Positions 35,312-47,304 of a stretch of DNA of 64,000 nt are shown one piece after another. The DNA is from Mesorhabditis belari (Eukaryota; Nematoda; Chromadorea; Rhabditida; Rhabditidae), in the NCBI GenBank assembly GCA_958450365.1, contig CAUEEP010000752.1:124001-188000 (forward strand), read 5' to 3'. The notes beneath the pieces were generated by a model. It did not search any database, was not told where the DNA came from, and saw only the letters and a program-made list of their open reading frames with translations. The translations under genes and the position numbers were made by a program. Each line of letters begins with the position of its first letter. Within the stretch, counting starts at the first letter, position 1.

Positions 35312-35389
35312 CCACATTTAGCTCAGTGGCAGAGCGTTTGGCTCGTAGAAGAATTCAATAAATCGAATGTCATCAGTTCATAGTGGGCA
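35312..35389 (+). pseudogene. Degenerate tRNA-Thr (CGT type, intron remnant)
   Basis: Retains TTTAGCTCAGTGGCAGAGCG and GGCTCGTA with an intron-like insert, but the T arm is deleted (ATCAGTTCA then TAGTGGGC). Confidence 0.6.
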
Positions 35390-35456
35390 ATTCGTTTTTG
35401 GAATTTGAGGGAAATTGTGCTATTCAAAAGAATTATATCAATTCTTGAATCCCCTC

Positions 35457-35544
35457 GTCTGATTGGCTTAGTGGCAGAGCGTCTGTCTGGTACACTTTAA
35501 TGTCTAGCAAGCAGAAGGTCCCTGGTTCGGTTCCAGCATGGGAC
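35457..35544 (+). pseudogene. Degenerate tRNA-Thr (AGT type with insert)
   Basis: Acceptor GTCTGAT/ATGGGAC with one mismatch, loop altered to CTGGTA, and a 17-nt insert that includes 'aatgtctagca'. Same two-gene order as at 50976 and 51565. Confidence 0.6.
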
Positions 35545-36167
35545 GATATGGTACTACCTTTTTGGGGATATTGTAGTTCAAGTTCAAGTATTTTGAACTA
35601 AAATACCGAAATTTTGTTTTTATCTATAACAAAAACCTTTTTAGGGCACAAAAATAGCGTGAAAAATCATTTATTGACTAAAAAGATGACTTTTTTGTTT
35701 GAATTTTTGTTTGAAAAAAAAAAAGATTTATGTTTCGAGCTTGAAAATTCGAACTTATTCCTACGCTCACTTAGTTGGATGCATTTTTGAGATTTGCTAG
35801 ATGATTAAAGATTCTAACAGTGAAACCTTGAACTTGATCCATATTTTGGATCGACAATCCATAAACCTTATCTTAATCCATAAAAAACGAGACACTTTTT
35901 TCGAGGACCGAGAAGGTATTACTTACGCGCCTACTTTGATGTCCTGTAAAAAGGACATAAAAGTATCTATCCATAGCAAGGGGTTTTGCCAGATGGAAAG
36001 CGATTACGCGGCCGCACAACGAACACCTTGTAACCCTTTTGCACAGGGATCTTACTTTTGCTTTGTAGATAGTGCAAAAAGAAGACATTGAGCTGAAAAT
36101 TTGTACCCGGGGGTTTTCGAGGTCGGGGAATCGATTGGAGCTATTCATTTTATTGATGTGCGATTAG

Positions 36168-36217
36168 AAAATGACTACGAGTTTTGTGCGCAAGCGCACA
36201 AAACTCGTAGTCATTTT
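36168..36217. repeat. Perfect 24-bp hairpin with 2-nt loop
   Basis: Arms 36168-36191 and 36194-36217 (aaaatgactacgagttttgt + gcgc and complement) around AA. Confidence 0.9.
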
Positions 36218-36263
36218 TATAAATACTTTTTGCTTTTTGATATTTACAGCTAACCGTTAGCTT

Positions 36264-36698
36264 TGTGGCGAAGAGCCACTAAAAAGTTGCCGAACTCTGG
36301 CAGCCTAAAAATTCGAAAAGTATTGAGGAAATCGGTGCGTCTTCATTCTATTTCGCGCCCCAAATCATTTATTTTTTTGTAGCCGGTTAGCTGAGTATCT
36401 TGTGTTAAAGCCTATATAAGGCAACTATTTTTTGATTTTGTTATCTTTATTTTTTCTCCTTTCCTTTCATCGTGTGAAAGTTGTGTCCTAGTTAGGACGA
36501 AATTGTTTATGTTTTTATCGTTGCTTTTAATTCAATTGTCGATTTGGTGTGAAAATTGCTCAAGTGAGAGCCCAAAGATTCCGAGTCAGTCGGCTATTGA
36601 ATAAAGCGTTTTAGTTCAAGGGAGATCAGATATCTCGAAACAAGAAATAACGTGTCTTGAGTGAAGAGTACCAAGCACGCAAAGAATATTTCTTTACA
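36264..36698 (+). mobile_element. Solo LTR with AGCTT target duplication
   Basis: 435 bp, TGTGGCG...TTTACA (5'-TG...CA-3'), flanked by AGCTT at 36259-36263 and 36699-36703. It has a TATA-like CCTATATAAGG near 36413 and AATAAA near 36600, the parts of an LTR promoter and polyadenylation site. A second, inverted copy is at 44113-44964. Confidence 0.85.
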
Positions 36699-36724
36699 AG
36701 CTTTGTGTTTTTTCGTAGATAATA

Positions 36725-37235
36725 TTGGGTTGATGCATAATTATCCGGACTTCTTTTTGCGTGCTTGTATCTTTTTTGTTTTGAAAGCTTTTTGTTTATT
36801 TCTTTTTTTAAAATATTCGTTATTCTTTAGTGAACAAAATGCGTGTCGACAATCATATCCATCTTCGCCATATCATGCTCTACCACTTCGAAAAGGGATG
36901 GTCTGCCGCAGAGTCGTTTCGCGATCTCAAAGAACTGGAGAAGCCCCAACGGACTACCACGTCAATCGATCGCTCAAAAATTGGCAAACAAATAAGATCT
37001 ACAACGATTTGGATGACTTGATAGACGATGTTAAAGCGTGGATTGCCTCCAAAGATCGTTTATTCTTCGCTCGTGGAATCGATCGTCTTCCAAGCAAATG
37101 GCAATCAGTTATTGATGTAGGCGGTGAATATGCTCCAGAATAATCAATTAAACATATTTTTCTAACTATTTATGTTATTTTTTGTTAAATAAAATCATTT
37201 ATAAAAGAAGTCCGGATAATTATGCATCGACCCAA
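36725..37235 (+). mobile_element. Internally deleted mariner element
   Basis: 511 bp, TA-flanked, ends TTGGGTTGATGCATAATTAT and ATAATTATGCATCGACCCAA. The first part encodes the transposase N terminus (MRVDNHIHLRHIMLYHFEKG, then FRDLKE) and joins directly, in another frame, to the C terminus (SLKNWQTNKIYNDLDD ... RLPSKWQSVIDVGGEY). The catalytic centre is deleted. Confidence 0.85.
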
Positions 37236-37424
37236 TAATTTTTCCTCGCAAATGACTCAAACAAACAAACGAGTGCAAAGAAAACCTTTTAGGTAATCGA
37301 TTTTTCTTATCAGACTCTTTCGGAATACGTTCGTGTAAGAAAACAAGTCCATAAACATTTTGCAAATACTTTTTAGCTTTTATAAACCGTTTTTACACAT
37401 TGCCATTCAATTTGTTTTGGTAGT

Positions 37425-40400
37425 ATGTTACAAGAAGACTCGCCCGGGGAGAAATTTCTGGCTGAAGGAGGTTTTGGAAGAGTCTACAAATCCCGGAAAA
37501 ATGACATGTGAGTTGTTTTTGATTCAGAAACAAAGAAAAACTTGAATTATTATTTGATTGATTGATTATTATTAAAAAATTTGATTCAGGGCAATAATCA
37601 TCAAGTACGTGAAAGGAGAGGTGGCAAAAAAATATAAGGAGGAGAGCAAAATACTGGAATCGTTAAACAATGGATCGATCGTTGGATATAAGGGAACACG
37701 ACAGAAAGGAGATCAATTGGGAATTGAAATGGAATACTGCGAGAGGGGATCACTTAGCGAATGTTTGTGAAAAGCTTTAGTTTTCTAGTTTGAAGATCTT
37801 TTTTATAAAGTGACTTTACAGGGTGCGACATATTAGGTTGGCAAGTTATTGGGTTGTCCAGTTATGAATGCGCGTTTTTTACTATTTTGTAAATTTCTCA
37901 AGATACCGAAACCAAGAAAAACATATGTATGAGTATTATTCGAAAGCTGGAGATCTCCTCTACATTTTGATATAAAAAGTTTTTGAATTTGCCCAGCCCT
38001 TGGGCAAATTGGCTGCACAGAAGAAGAGGTGGCCAAAAAATGGAAGGGTGTGTTTGGATCAAGTTTTGGCTCGGCTCAAATTGAGTTAACCGTTTGATGT
38101 TTGGCCAATAGATATATCAATACAACTTTTTTTAAATATAACAATTTCAGAGCATCTTTACTTTTCTTTTCTTTTCTTTTCTTTACACCATAAAACTTGA
38201 GGAATAGCTAAGCTGGAATGGGTTTTTTCGAAAACGACCTCTCCCTTTGTGCAGTCAATTTCCCAAAAAGTTGAATGAATTCAAAAACTTTTTTATTCCA
38301 AAATGTAGAGGAGATCTTCAGCTTTCGAATGATATATAACACTCATATACATCTGTTCGATATCTTGAGAAAATTACAAAATAGTAAAAACGCGCATTCA
38401 TAACTGGACAACCCAATATAAACGATCGTTTTTTGGTAATGTGTTTTCTGAAAAAACGGCTTATCCAATCAAAAAACGGTTTGCTTGATTCAAAAGCCCT
38501 ATCCTTAATCTACAAAATGGCTTTTTTGAATTTTTGAAAAACGTTTTATTTTAGAACTTTTTCAGGCATTTGAATGTAAGAGTTCAAAATCCTGGTTTCT
38601 AGTATTCATGAGTTAATATATTTTTGAGTGATTGCATACTTTTTTTAAATAAAACGCTTCATCGATTACATAGTTTCCCAAAATTTCAGAACGTGTATAA
38701 AAGGTCTTTTCTGACCCCGCCCCTTTTGTCAATCAACTTTGAGCTCAAATTTCTTGGTGTTGGGCTGTCCAATTTAAATAATTTTTATACCAATCGACAG
38801 AGAAAGATTTGGTGCATCTAATGATATTAAAAATATTTAAATTGAACAGCCCAACACCAAGATATTTGAGCTCAAAGTTGGATTGCCAATGGCAAATGTC
38901 CGATAATCAAAAATTTATAGGGATTTACAACCCGACCGTTCTCTACAGCATTAAAACCCTCTGCGAATGGACCCAACAACTTTTGCTTGGACTTGTTTAT
39001 CTCGAAAGTCAACACATTGTGCATCGTGACATAAAACCTGACAAGTCGGTTTTATTGTACAACCATAAATTTCATGTTCAGCATTTTTGTGACCACGGAT
39101 TATCAGCTGAAGCTTGGCGATTTTGGGATTTGTGCGATTCTACATGAATCAAACCAAGAGTTTCCTGAAGCTGGGACCTATCGTTACGCTAATCCGTTTG
39201 GAAGAGGCTTTGTATTACTTTATCAGATTTCAAAGTTTTACTTATTTTTTAGGTTCGATACGAAGATGATTTGTATAGCCTGGGCCTGGTGATGTGGGAA
39301 ATGGTCGAACGCAGGTGGTTGTACCAAAAGTTCTTGTCTTAACACTAGTTTATACGTCCAGCGTATTTCAATTTGTATATCAGTTTTAGATTGAGATTGA
39401 GATCTAAAATAGTTTGAAATGCAAAAATGCATTCTAACTTCTAAGCACGATCTGAATCACAGATACAACCGACTTCTACCGACCTCAACAATACAGGATG
39501 TTCAAGAATGACGGGCACTTTTTCTCTAGTGCTTAGCTCTGCCTAGAGTTAACCGTTCCCCATAAAACCTTTTTGGTAGAATTTATTGCTTATTTTCAAC
39601 ACTTTACCTCGATATTTTATTCAGAAACTCAAAATTAGTAATTCTATAGAACTTCGAATCTTCAAAGCCTCTGAGACGCGGCTCCTTGTGACCAAATTTT
39701 GAAAATAAATACTTACTATTCAAAAACTATTCACAGTTTAGGTTTTCTAAATTTATAATTGAGGTATTTACAACGTTTCATCCATGATCGGATAGTCATT
39801 ATTGAAGTAATTCTTTAAGTTCAACATTTGGTCACAAATGGCCCCGTCGCAGACGCTTTGAAGGTTCGAAGTTCTATAGAATTACTAATTTTGAGTTTCT
39901 GAGTAAAGTATCGAGGTAAAGTGTTGAAAATAAGCAGTAAATTCTACCAAAAAAGTTTTATGGAGAATGGTTAACTCTAGGCGGAGCTAGGAACTAGAGA
40001 AAAAGTGCCCGTAATCCTTGAACATCCTGTACTTATACTTCAACCCAGATGGCTACTTGCACGAATTCAATAACGAAGCTAAAATGCAGAAGGATTCGAG
40101 CAAAATAGACCAAGATTTGTCCGAGAATAGGACGAAAACAACAATTTAACTGATTTAACTTGTATTTACCTACTTAACAGTGAGGAAATGAAAAAATTTA
40201 AACAATATATTGGGTTGTCCAGTTATGAATGCGCGTTTTTACTATTTTGTAATTTTCTCAAGATATCGAACAGATGTATATGAGTGTTATATATCATTCG
40301 AAAGCTGAAGATCTCCTCTACATTTTGGAATAAAAAAGTTTTTGAATTCATTCAACTTTTTGGGAAATTGACCGCACAAAGGGAGAGGCCGTTTTCGAAA

Positions 40401-43400
40401 AAACCCATTTCAGTTTAGCTATTCCTCAAGTTTTATGGTGTAAAATAACCGCCCAGAAAAGAAAAGAAAAGTAAAGATGCTCTGAAATTGTTATATTTTT
40501 AAAAAAGTTGTATTGATATATCTATTGGCCAAGCATCAAACGGTTAACTCAATTTGAGCGGAGCCAAAACTTGGTCCAAAGACACCCTTCCATTTTTTGG
40601 CCACCTCTTCTTCTGTGCAGTCAATTTGCCCAAAAGCTGGACAAATTCAAAAGCTTTTTTATATCAAAATGTAGAGGAGATCTTCAGCTTTCGAATAATA
40701 CTTATATATATATCTTTTTCTTGATTTCGGTATCTTGATAAATTTACAAAATAGTAAAAAAAACGCGCATTCATAACTGGACAACCCAAATATGACAAGA
40801 TTGGGGAGAAAAAGGTATTCAAGCGAGACAAGGATTGAGCAAAATTAGCAAAATTAGCACTTTTCCGTAATCGTTTCACGTTTTCTTACTTTGAAACTAC
40901 TTTTGGATGTAAATTTTGTAATTTTTAAGGTAAATCGCAGCGGCGCTTTAAAATATTTAGCACAGTGATTGAGCTCAAACGAGATTCGGAATCTTTTTCA
41001 AGCGCTTGAAATTCCCGGCCTGGATTTTAATCTTATAAAAGACTGGCTTATACTTTAAATCATCTAAAACCAAAGCTTTTACAAATCAAACAAATCTTAA
41101 CATTTCAAATTGCATTTCAGACGGGTTTATTCGGAGTATGGCCCTGATGTGAATCACTTTAATGCCAACAAATTTCATGATGATGCTTTTACGCAAAATA
41201 GGGTTCTTCTTGAGGCACCGAATTGCCCTGAGAACTTGCAGAAGATTATTTTTAGGTAATTTTTGATGATCTCATAAATTGAATAAAAATTGGGCCAATA
41301 TTTCAGTTGCTATCAGTTTGATCACGAGAAACGCCCAAAGCCTATGGATGCTTTCTTGCAATTTTCGCACTTCACCATGCATGAAGTGAGTGCTTTTGGC
41401 TTTTACAATTATACAGGGTGACCAAGAATTACCACAACAACTTTTTGGACAAGTATCTGGGAAATGTCTAATTTATTTCAAAAGTGGCAAGTGTTATACA
41501 GAGAATTGTAGGCCTAATTCTCGGCAACATTTATCTACCAAAAACATCCCGATTGGACTTATACAACTCATTTAACAAGCGCTTGAATGCGCGTCGACAT
41601 CTCTCCGGCGAATCTGTCATTTGGCCACTTTTCTACATTTTCTAAATGAGTTCACCAAATTCATAGCGCCAGAACAGCTGATATAACGAGATACGCATAT
41701 GAACTGAATATCGAAAATGCTCAATTTTCCCTGCTCCTCCAAAAGGAGCTTGACATCAACTTAAATTTTGGTTATGCCAGTCCAGCCAAAACATTTAAGT
41801 GTGATTCTTAATGTTATTAAGTGGTAATAAACGCTATTTTTGCATTGAAGAAATATTGAAAAGCTTTTCTTATCAATTTTTCATAGAGAAAAGTGGCCAA
41901 ATGACAGATTCGCCGGAGAGATGTCGACTAGCGCTCATTCAAGCGCTCGTTAAATGAGTTGTATAAGTCCAATCGGGATGTTTTTGGTAGATAAATGTTG
42001 CCGAGAATTAGGCCTACAATTCTCTGTATAACACTTGCCACTTTTGAAATAAATTACACATTTCCCAGATACTTGTCCAAAAAGTTGTTGCGGTAATTCT
42101 TGGTCACCCTGTAGTATCTAAAATTTTTGGGCTTAATGGTAAAAATGATTATAAATGAGACTTCGAATATAATATTTTTAGATTTTCCCAGTCGAGCTCC
42201 AATTCGACTTTCAACCGTACGTTGATCCAAGTCAGAAAATTCTCTATCGACCGATTGGCTTTGACAGAACGAAAAACAAAGTTCCCATTGAACAAGAAGA
42301 AGATCTTTCATCGATTTTACCCTCAAACTTGGGGATTTCCACAGAGGGATCTTTAGAAATTGTCGAAAAAGCGGAGAAAGAATTAAATGTACAATCTACT
42401 GATAAGCAAAGCGATTTTGTTGAGGAAAACAAAGCTAGCCACTTATGTAATCAAGTTCAAGAAAATGAAGATCACCAAAATTCACAATATGAAGAAAATA
42501 AGTCAACTTTTTTGTCGATTCTTCCAAAAACGTTTGATCTTTCAACTTTTCAAGCAACGAGTGGCTCTCTTGGACCCACTGATGAAGCCGATGATGTCAA
42601 ATGGGAGAACACATCTTTTTTCCTGCCTGGAGACAAATTCTTCTATCTCATTGACAAATTTTTATTCGAAAAATATAAAGAAAAGAAAAACTCTGTTCCT
42701 AAAGAGGAGTTTTTGGTTTTCTCAACGATAAAGCCGCTAATCGTTGCGGCGAATTTCGAAGAACTGAAAAGTTTTATGCCGACTTTTCCAATCGACGATT
42801 TTCAAGTAAATGACTTTGATAGTTTGAAAGAGTTATTAGAAAAACGTTTAATTTTGGATTACTTTGTACAACTACAGCTTTTCGATTGTGCTTTTGAAGC
42901 TATTCGTTTCGCCGGAAACACTTTTTCCGGGCATCTATCAACTATGCAAATGATTCATAACTTGCGAAATCTGTTAGGGATTTTCAAGAGCACAAGGTAC
43001 TCAAGAACAATTTATTATAAAAAGTTTGCTTCTGCAAGAACTGGAAAAAAATGGTTGTACTTGAATAAGCATGGGAACTATTTGAGATTTATTGATGAGA
43101 GTTTAACAACAGTGAAAATGTTTTTATGGAAAGGTGAAGGATCACCCTTGCAAATGCTTGTGCAAAACTTGGAAAACAATGAATTTTTCGGCAATTTTGA
43201 CAATTTCGATACATTGACAAGAGTTGCACGTCAACCAATCGATTCTCATATGGTGATTGATACACTTGATCGCTTGCTAATCAAAACGATCGAGTCAATG
43301 GTTGAAACAGAGTTGTTCTTTAGTCGAAAAGATTTCTGTTCAACTATTGAAACTTTTTTGAATTTAAAACTTTTGAACTCGCCAATTTCTGGCTATGTTT

Positions 43401-46400
43401 TTCAGCTACGAAATCCACCAAAGCATATCTGCAATTGTGAAGAAATTTGTGAGATTGTGGGGATTTTACCTAAACAATTCGCTAATTTCGCTCAAAATCT
43501 AAAGAGAACTCCTGATCACAGTTTAAAATATTATAAATGTGCCACAAAAGAATTACAAGATTTTATGGAATTGTATCACTCATTTTGTGCAAGATTGACA
43601 ATATTGTTGTCAATGAAGAGAAACGAGCCACCATATCCACAAGGATTTTTATCGTATGTTGAACCATCGACAGAAATATTCAAAAACGAACTCTACTTCT
43701 TTCACTATCAAAAAGTTGACTGTGAAAAAAGAAAAGATTTCATTCTACTCGATCATCCAATGAACTATTTGAAAACTGAACGAATTCCTTGTGTAGACTT
43801 TGAAATGAATTTTAATCGTTTATCAGCTATGGAAGTTCATCAAGGTATCAGCAAAGAGTCCTTGGTGTTGATGAATTATCATTTCCAAGCAAAGATTGTT
43901 TGTCTTGATGGAGAAACAATTGAGCATCCATCATTGAAGAATTACAAGGAATGGCATGAAGAACGAAAATCATCAATGCCTCCGAAAACGAAAGAGAACC
44001 AATTCCTTACACTCAAACAATTAAAGATTAAAGCAATAAGGGAACAGTTTGGAACTCAAGAATGTCAGGAAGGATCGCGACAGGTTTGCTATTAGTATTT
44101 TGGGTTACTATTTGTAAAGAAATATTCTTTGCGTGCTTGGTGCTCTTCACTCAAGACACGTTATTTCTTGTTTCGAGATATCTGATCTCCCTTGAACTAA
44201 AACGCTTTATTCAATAGCCGACTGACTCGGAATCTTTGGGCTCTCACTTGAGCAATTTTCACACAAAATCGACAATTGAATTAAAAGCGACGATAAAAAC
44301 AGAAACAATTTCGTCCTAATTAGAACACAACTTTCATACGATGAAAGGAAAGCAGAAAAAAAAATAAAGATAACAAAATCGGGGGTGGGACAAATTTTTT
44401 TTTGCGCACCTGGACATTTGCGCACCTTTTTTTTGCTGGAAAAGGCATTAGGAAAGGTCGTAGAGCTTCAAAAATTTTTCCATACAAGGGAATCGTATGC
44501 GTAGATTCCGAATTTCGACAAATCAGACCTCGCTGACACGTCAAATTTGGGCTAAAAGGCAAAAACTGCGGAAAAGCGTTAAGTTGCGTAGTTTTTGCCT
44601 TTTAGCCCAAATTTGACGTGTCAGCGAGATCTGATTTGTCGAAATTCGGAATCTACGCATACGATCCCCTTCTATGAAAACATTTTTGAAGCTCTACGGC
44701 CTTGCCTAAGGCCTTTTCCAGCAGAAAAAAGGTGCGCAAATGTCCAGGTGCGCAAAAAAAAGGTCGCATTTGTCCCACCCCCCACAAAATCAAATGAATA
44801 ACAGTTGCCTTATATAGGCTTTAACGCAAGATATTCAGCTAACAAGCTAAAAAACAATATATGATTTGGGGCGCGAAATAGACTGAAGGTGCACCGATTT
44901 CCTCAATACTTTTCCAATTTTTAGGCTGCCAGAGTTAGGTAGCTTTTTAGTGACTTTTCGCCACACTAATAGTATAGGGTGCGTCAAAAGTTCTGTTTCC
45001 TTTAATGTATGACATATATCTTCTACCGTTTTTTATTTTAAATTACGATTATGCATTTTATGTTTTTGTATTACTTTTAAGAAATTGGAAAAATTTTTAC
45101 ACCTGAAAAGGTGTGGTCAGAGGATGAAGATTATGGACAGATAATGAACATCGAGCTGAATAAAAAGGGAAAGCAGATTTCTGAGATCATCACAGATCAC
45201 TGGATATAAGAAATCGAAAGTGCTAAGAGCCGTATCTTCCGTATCAGATTCACATCAGTTGAACAGCTCAAAGTCTTTTTGAGTCGAGATTTCGCTGAAG
45301 AAGTGCGTGACCATAGTTCGAAAGCGACTCAGCAAATGTATTGAAGCAAACGGAGAACATTTTGAGCATTTAACGTAATTTTTTAAACCTATATTGTTCT
45401 TAAATATTCAAAATTGATATTCTTGTTTGATTTTTTTATAAATTTGGTTTGAGTTTGCATACGGTGGCATGCGTTCGCTAAGAAATTAGCAGAACTTTTG
45501 GCGCACCTGTATTTTAAAGATAATTCACTAGAAATCAATTTAACCCCAATAAAATTTCGGTTTAGCTTGTGGAAAGTAAAGAGGAACGCATTGCGAGACT
45601 ACTCGAAAAACAGGTACATCATCAAGAAAAATTGTTCATAACAGTTGAAAATTTTAGGAAACTAAACACTACAATGAATTTTTCGACTTTCTTGACAAAT
45701 TTAACATTGGAGAAATGAAAGACCAAATGAGGAAAGGACTCGAAAAAGTGGCAAAAGGGAATGAGAATGATGTTGCGGACAGCGAGAAAAGTCTTCGAGA
45801 GCGATTAAATCTTATGGTAACTATTGGGCTGGTGAATTGAAAACTGCCGGCTATTGTCATATGTGACAGTTTGAGCACTTTCTTCAAAAGAAACCCATTC
45901 TGGTGTCAATGGAAAAGTTGTAGAGAATCAAAAATTAAGCTTATATCCAAATTTTCAGAACAATTCAAAAACTGGTTTTCAAGAAATGCCAAATTTACGA
46001 ATTTTCACAAAACTTGCATTTTAAGCGAAACTACTAAGTGTATCTTTTTGAAAATTTGGCTATAAGCCTAGTTCTTGATTCTCTACAACTTTTCTATTGA
46101 CACCAAAATGAGTTTCTTTTGAGGAAAGTGCTCAAACTGGGACATCCCCAGTCCTCCATTTTTGAGTCTCACACTTGCCTCACACACAAACCAAAATCCT
46201 AAGAGGAATCCGCAAATTGCCTGTAAAATGGGCAGAAATCGTCAATAATAATGGAAATTATTTGAAATAAATTGATGGTTTTATGTTCAATAAATTTTAG
46301 TTCAAAGTCCCGCAGTTTTCAATTCACCAACCAACCGAAAGTGACCCTAAGGGGTACTGGGAGTTGTTGGATAGCAGGACGACCGTTAATGCAATCAAAT

Positions 46401-46963
46401 ACAGTGAACAGTTGGGAAAGGTGAATGAATCCCTGAAGAAGAATAGGCCCTCCAAGTCAAAGATCGTTCTGATCCACGACAACGCGCGCCCTCATGTTGC
46501 AAAACTGACTCGCTCTAAAATAAATAGCCTTGTTTGGGAACTTTTGGCTCATTCCCCATACAGTCCGGACCTCGCCCCTTTTGATTACTATTTATTCCGG
46601 ATCATGAGTAATGAGCTTGAGGGAGAACACTTCGACTTGGAAAAAGCAGTCAAAACTTGACTTTGAAAGTTTTTCGATTCAAAACCAAAACCCTACTACG
46701 AAAGAGGAATCCGCAAATTGCCTGTAAAATGGGCAGAAGTCGTCAATAATAATGGAAATTATTTCGAATGAATTTATGGTTCAATAAATTTTAGTACAAA
46801 GTCCCGCAGTTTTCAATTCACCAACCCAATAGTTAAAGTCTAATATCGATTTTTTGCAAATTTTAAACTGTTTTTCTAGAAAAAAGCTTCCATGGAAATT
46901 GTTGACATATGTGATCCGGATGACTTGGAATTGCTCTCGGACATTTTTGATGGGTTAGTTTAA
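37425..46963 (+). CDS. Protein kinase with large unrecognised C-terminal region, 11 exons, about 992 aa
   Basis: Exons 37425-37507, 37590-37762, 38921-39044, 39082-39211, 39253-39314, 41121-41255, 41307-41385, 42182-44083, 45566-45613, 45658-45816 and 46880-46963; phases agree. Kinase parts in order: EGGFGRVY (glycine loop), AIIIKYV (Lys), KEESKIL (Glu), IEMEYCERGSLSEW, HIVHRDIKPDN split by a 37-nt intron, KLGDFGICA, GTYRYANPFG in place of APE, EDDLYSLGLVMWEM, HEKRPKPMDA. All catalytic residues are present, so it should be an active Ser/Thr kinase, nearest in feel to eIF2-kinase/Nek types. Residues about 263-896 form one 1.9-kb exon with no family I recognise. Exon 8 may instead end at TAG 44093-44095. 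Introns hold LTR, Tc1, mariner, hAT and palindromic elements. Confidence 0.78.
37849..38416. mobile_element. Palindromic mariner-type MITE (TTGGGTTGTCCAGTTATGAA), copy 1
   Basis: TA-flanked; arms of over 200 bp (TTGGGTTGTCCAGTTATGAA / TTCATAACTGGACAACCCAA). A second copy lies at 40210-40789, both inside kinase introns. Confidence 0.85.
38700..38900. repeat. Third copy of the TATAAAAG palindromic repeat
   Basis: Shares 'gtataaaaggtctttt', 'cccaacaccaagatatttga' and 'agagaaagatttgg' with 18136-18545. It ends only about 20 bp before kinase exon 3. Confidence 0.7.
39494..40029. mobile_element. Palindromic MITE (CAGGATGTTCAAGAATGACG)
   Basis: TA-flanked, ends CAGGATGTTCAAG / CTTGAACATCCTG with arms of over 200 bp. 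In the long kinase intron 39315-41120. Confidence 0.8.
40210..40789. mobile_element. Palindromic mariner-type MITE, copy 2
   Basis: Same family and ends as 37849-38416, TA-flanked, in the same host gene. Confidence 0.85.
41414..42111. mobile_element. Palindromic MITE with CAGGGTGACC ends
   Basis: TA-flanked; arms about 200 bp (CAGGGTGACCAAGAATTACC / GGTAATTCTTGGTCACCCTG). In the intron before the large kinase exon. Confidence 0.82.
44113..44964 (-). mobile_element. Second solo LTR, inverted, interrupted by a hAT MITE
   Basis: Minus-strand copy of 36264-36698: TGTAAAGAAATATTC...CTTTTCGCCACA with near-matching 5-bp flanks (CTATT/CTAAT). Without the nested MITE it is about 440 bp. It inserted within 30 bp of the 3' end of the large kinase exon. 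Confidence 0.8.
44381..44783. mobile_element. hAT-type MITE, copy 3, nested in the LTR
   Basis: GGGGGTGGGACAAA...CCCACCCCCC with identical ACAAAATC flanks (44373-44380 and 44784-44791). Its centre differs from copies 1 and 2 and is itself palindromic (tttgacgtgtcagcgag). Confidence 0.85.
44976..45509 (+). mobile_element. Internally deleted Tc1-like transposon
   Basis: Ends GGGTGCGTCAAAAGTTCTG and CAGAACTTTTGGCGCACCTG. The N-terminal helix-turn-helix survives (YGQIMNIELNKKGKQISEI), as does the C terminus (VRKRLSKCIEANGEHFEHL); the DDE core is gone. In the kinase intron before exon 9. Confidence 0.7.
45824..46829 (+). mobile_element. Composite mariner element, second copy
   Basis: Same MITE-plus-transposase-fragment structure as 30456-31531, sharing the junction 'ccaaccaaccgaaagtgacc'. 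It has LIHDNARPHVAKL and DLAPFDYYLF but a shorter 5' coding part. In the last kinase intron. Confidence 0.8.
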
Positions 46964-47304
46964 TTTTAATTTTAGAATACATCTTTTTAGTCATCTACAA
47001 ATGTTTTGATGGCTGTCTTTTTGAAGTACGAAAGAGATTTTACATTCTAATTCCTTCACTTTCAAATTTCAAGAAAATTTCAACTGTATTCTGAATCAAA
47101 GCAATAAACTTTAGTTCAAGTTTCGTCTAGGCCTGGCCTGACTCAAACTAATGAAATAAGGTAAAGCTCGGCAAGGTTTAAAAGTCACAAGTACGATTGT
47201 TTATTAAAGATCAAGAAAATTAGTTGCTCTAACAAAACTTTGTGATGAACAAGCGGAGCAAGTCTCCGCGCACTGTTGCATGTGAGCTCCACACTGGTTT
47301 GACA
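46964..47304. other. Intergenic between convergent genes, nothing recognised
   Basis: AT-rich spacer between the 3' end of the kinase gene and the 3' end of the Cys-rich gene. Confidence 0.5.

Larger units (their letters stand above)
33389..36167. other. Gene-poor region with a tRNA-like relic, direct duplication and degenerate tRNAs
   Basis: A block (gatttgctagatgattaaag, gatcgacaatccataaac) at 34916-35130 recurs directly at 35790-35990, flanking the degenerate tRNA-Thr pair. A 96-codon frame at 35801-36091 has a Cys-containing end (SKGFCQMESDY, YFCFVDS) but no recognisable family or start context. No other gene is visible. Confidence 0.45.

Noticed and set aside
36001..36020. NotI site and GC-rich patch suggesting vector sequence
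   Set aside because: Flanks are ordinary local repeats (duplicate of 34908-35130); no other vector sequence is present.
40032..40149. Possible exon YFNPDGYLHEFNNEAKMQ within the long kinase intron
   Set aside because: It lies against a MITE end, is out of phase with the neighbours and ends in TAA; splicing 39314 to 41121 gives a clean kinase instead.
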